A stretch of DNA of 34,974 nt from Actinomycetota bacterium (GTDB lineage: Bacteria > Actinomycetota > Actinomycetes > Mycobacteriales > Pseudonocardiaceae): the NCBI GenBank assembly GCA_021324675.1, contig JAJPIR010000305.1:1-34974 (forward strand), written 5' to 3'. Numbering within the stretch: position 1 is the first letter of the stretch; each line of letters opens with the position of its first letter. The notes below the pieces were generated by a model. The model was not told the origin of the DNA and did not search any database. It saw nothing but the letters and a program-made list of their open reading frames with translations. The position numbers were made by a program, and so were the translations under genes. Below are positions 34,294-34,974 of this stretch, piece after piece.

Positions 34294-34974
34294 GTGGGCT
34301 ACAGCCTCGGGGTAGACCTCGGCACGACGTTCGTCGCGGCCGCGGTCAGCGCTGCCAACCGTGTCAAGATGATCATCTTGGGCGATTATTCGGTGGTCAT
34401 ACCGGCGGCCGTCTACCTCCGCGAGGACGGGGTCGTGATCACCGGAGATGCTGCTGGTACGCGTGCGGTGAGCAGCCCGGAGCGGGTCGTCCGCGGGATC
34501 AAACGCCGGCTGGGCAACCCGACACCGGTGATCCTGGGCGGCCAGCACTACGACGTGACCGAGTTGCTCGGCGTGCTGCTGCACGACGCCGTCGACAAGG
34601 TGGTCAAGGTCCAGGGTGAGCGACCCGAGCAGGTGGTGTTGACCCATCCGGCCAACTGGGGTCCGTTCCGGCGGGCGTTGTTCGAGGAGGTACCCCGGCG
34701 CGCGGGCCTGGACAACCCGCCGCTGGTGACCGAGCCGGAAGCGGCAGCGGCCCACTACGCCGCCTCCCGAGAACTGGCGGATGACCAGATCGTGGCGGTC
34801 TATGACCTGGGTGGGGGCACCTTCGACGCCACCGTCTTGCGCAAGCAAGCCGGCAGGGTGGAGATCTTGGGCACTCCGGAGGGCATCGAGCGCCTCGGCG
34901 GGGTCGATTTCGATGAAGCGATCCTGTCGTTTGTCGACTACACCGCCGACGGGGCGCTCAGCGAGCTCGACTTG
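34294..34974 (+). CDS. Hsp70-family protein, 5' part (cut by window edge)
   Basis: A GTG at 34294 with GGGAG five bases upstream opens a frame that runs 227 codons to the window end without a stop. It encodes the actin-like ATPase fold of Hsp70: YSLGVDLGTTFVAAAVS (phosphate 1), RGIKRRLGNP, VLTHPANWGPFRRALFEE (the connect segment), LVTEPEAAAAHYA and VAVYDLGGGTFDATVL (phosphate 2), then LGGVDFDEAIL. Spacing is shorter than in canonical DnaK, as in the divergent Hsp70-like proteins that actinobacteria carry alongside DnaK. A TACTAT -10-like box lies near 34264. Its C-terminus and partner genes are outside the window. Confidence 0.93.
   Translation, partial: MGYSLGVDLGTTFVAAAVSAANRVKMIILGDYSVVIPAAVYLREDGVVITGDAAGTRAVSSPERVVRGIKRRLGNPTPVILGGQHYDVTELLGVLLHDAVDKVVKVQGERPEQVVLTHPANWGPFRRALFEEVPRRAGLDNPPLVTEPEAAAAHYAASRELADDQIVAVYDLGGGTFDATVLRKQAGRVEILGTPEGIERLGGVDFDEAILSFVDYTADGALSELDL

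Noticed and set aside
34243-34848. 201-codon minus-strand ORF at the right end
   Set aside because: It is antisense to the Hsp70-family frame, which carries the ATPase motifs and a ribosome site.

Overview
The window is high-GC actinobacterial DNA, most likely from the Pseudonocardiales or a near relative. Three things point there. The gene neighbourhood leuA, recR, ybaB, tmsA-tmsB, dnaX, ffs and tRNA-Ser resembles the mycobacterial leuA-to-dnaZX region. The XRE/DUF397 regulator families are typical of Streptomyces and Pseudonocardiaceae rather than mycobacteria. Many genes start with GTG, and some appear leaderless. The exact genus cannot be read from the sequence.

Layout. 1-3131: a small membrane protein and leuA, preceded by a tandem repeat and a leucine leader-peptide attenuator. 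3142-5687: an accessory block with an XRE/DUF5753 regulator, two DUF397 proteins and, divergently, two copies of a cassette made of a 31-34 aa ORF translationally coupled to a membrane-anchored CxxC protein. 5711-9620: a conserved core holding recR (broken by a frameshift here), ybaB/ebfC and the coupled pair tmsA-tmsB for 10-methyl (tuberculostearic-type) fatty acids. 9663-17615: an insertion into that core, consisting of a 1612-aa acyl-AMP ligase/ketoreductase/carrier protein/alpha-beta hydrolase with no ketosynthase and a divergent LAL-type LuxR regulator. 17829-21225: dnaX, a siderophore-interacting flavoprotein, a coiled-coil protein, SRP RNA and tRNA-Ser(GGA). 21226-21900: a gene graveyard downstream of the tRNA, with an IS256-type remnant and a truncated toxin-like ORF. 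21921-25181: a divergent pair, a purple acid phosphatase-like protein and a secreted phosphoesterase with a Pro-Thr linker. 25343-29456: small orphan proteins plus Hsp20. 29497-31655: an exported S33-type alpha/beta hydrolase associated with two copies of a ~65-bp palindromic repeat, then a CBS-pair protein. 31664-34974: a PQQ/sorbosone dehydrogenase-like lipoprotein, a rhomboid protease and the 5' part of an Hsp70-family gene cut by the window edge.

The strongest leads for new biology are the free-standing ligase-KR-ACP-hydrolase protein with its own large regulator, and the duplicated coupled micro-ORF/CxxC membrane cassette facing the XRE/DUF397 genes. The leuA leader is a well-formed example of a mechanism already proposed for actinobacteria. 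All family calls come from reading motifs by eye; no database search was run.
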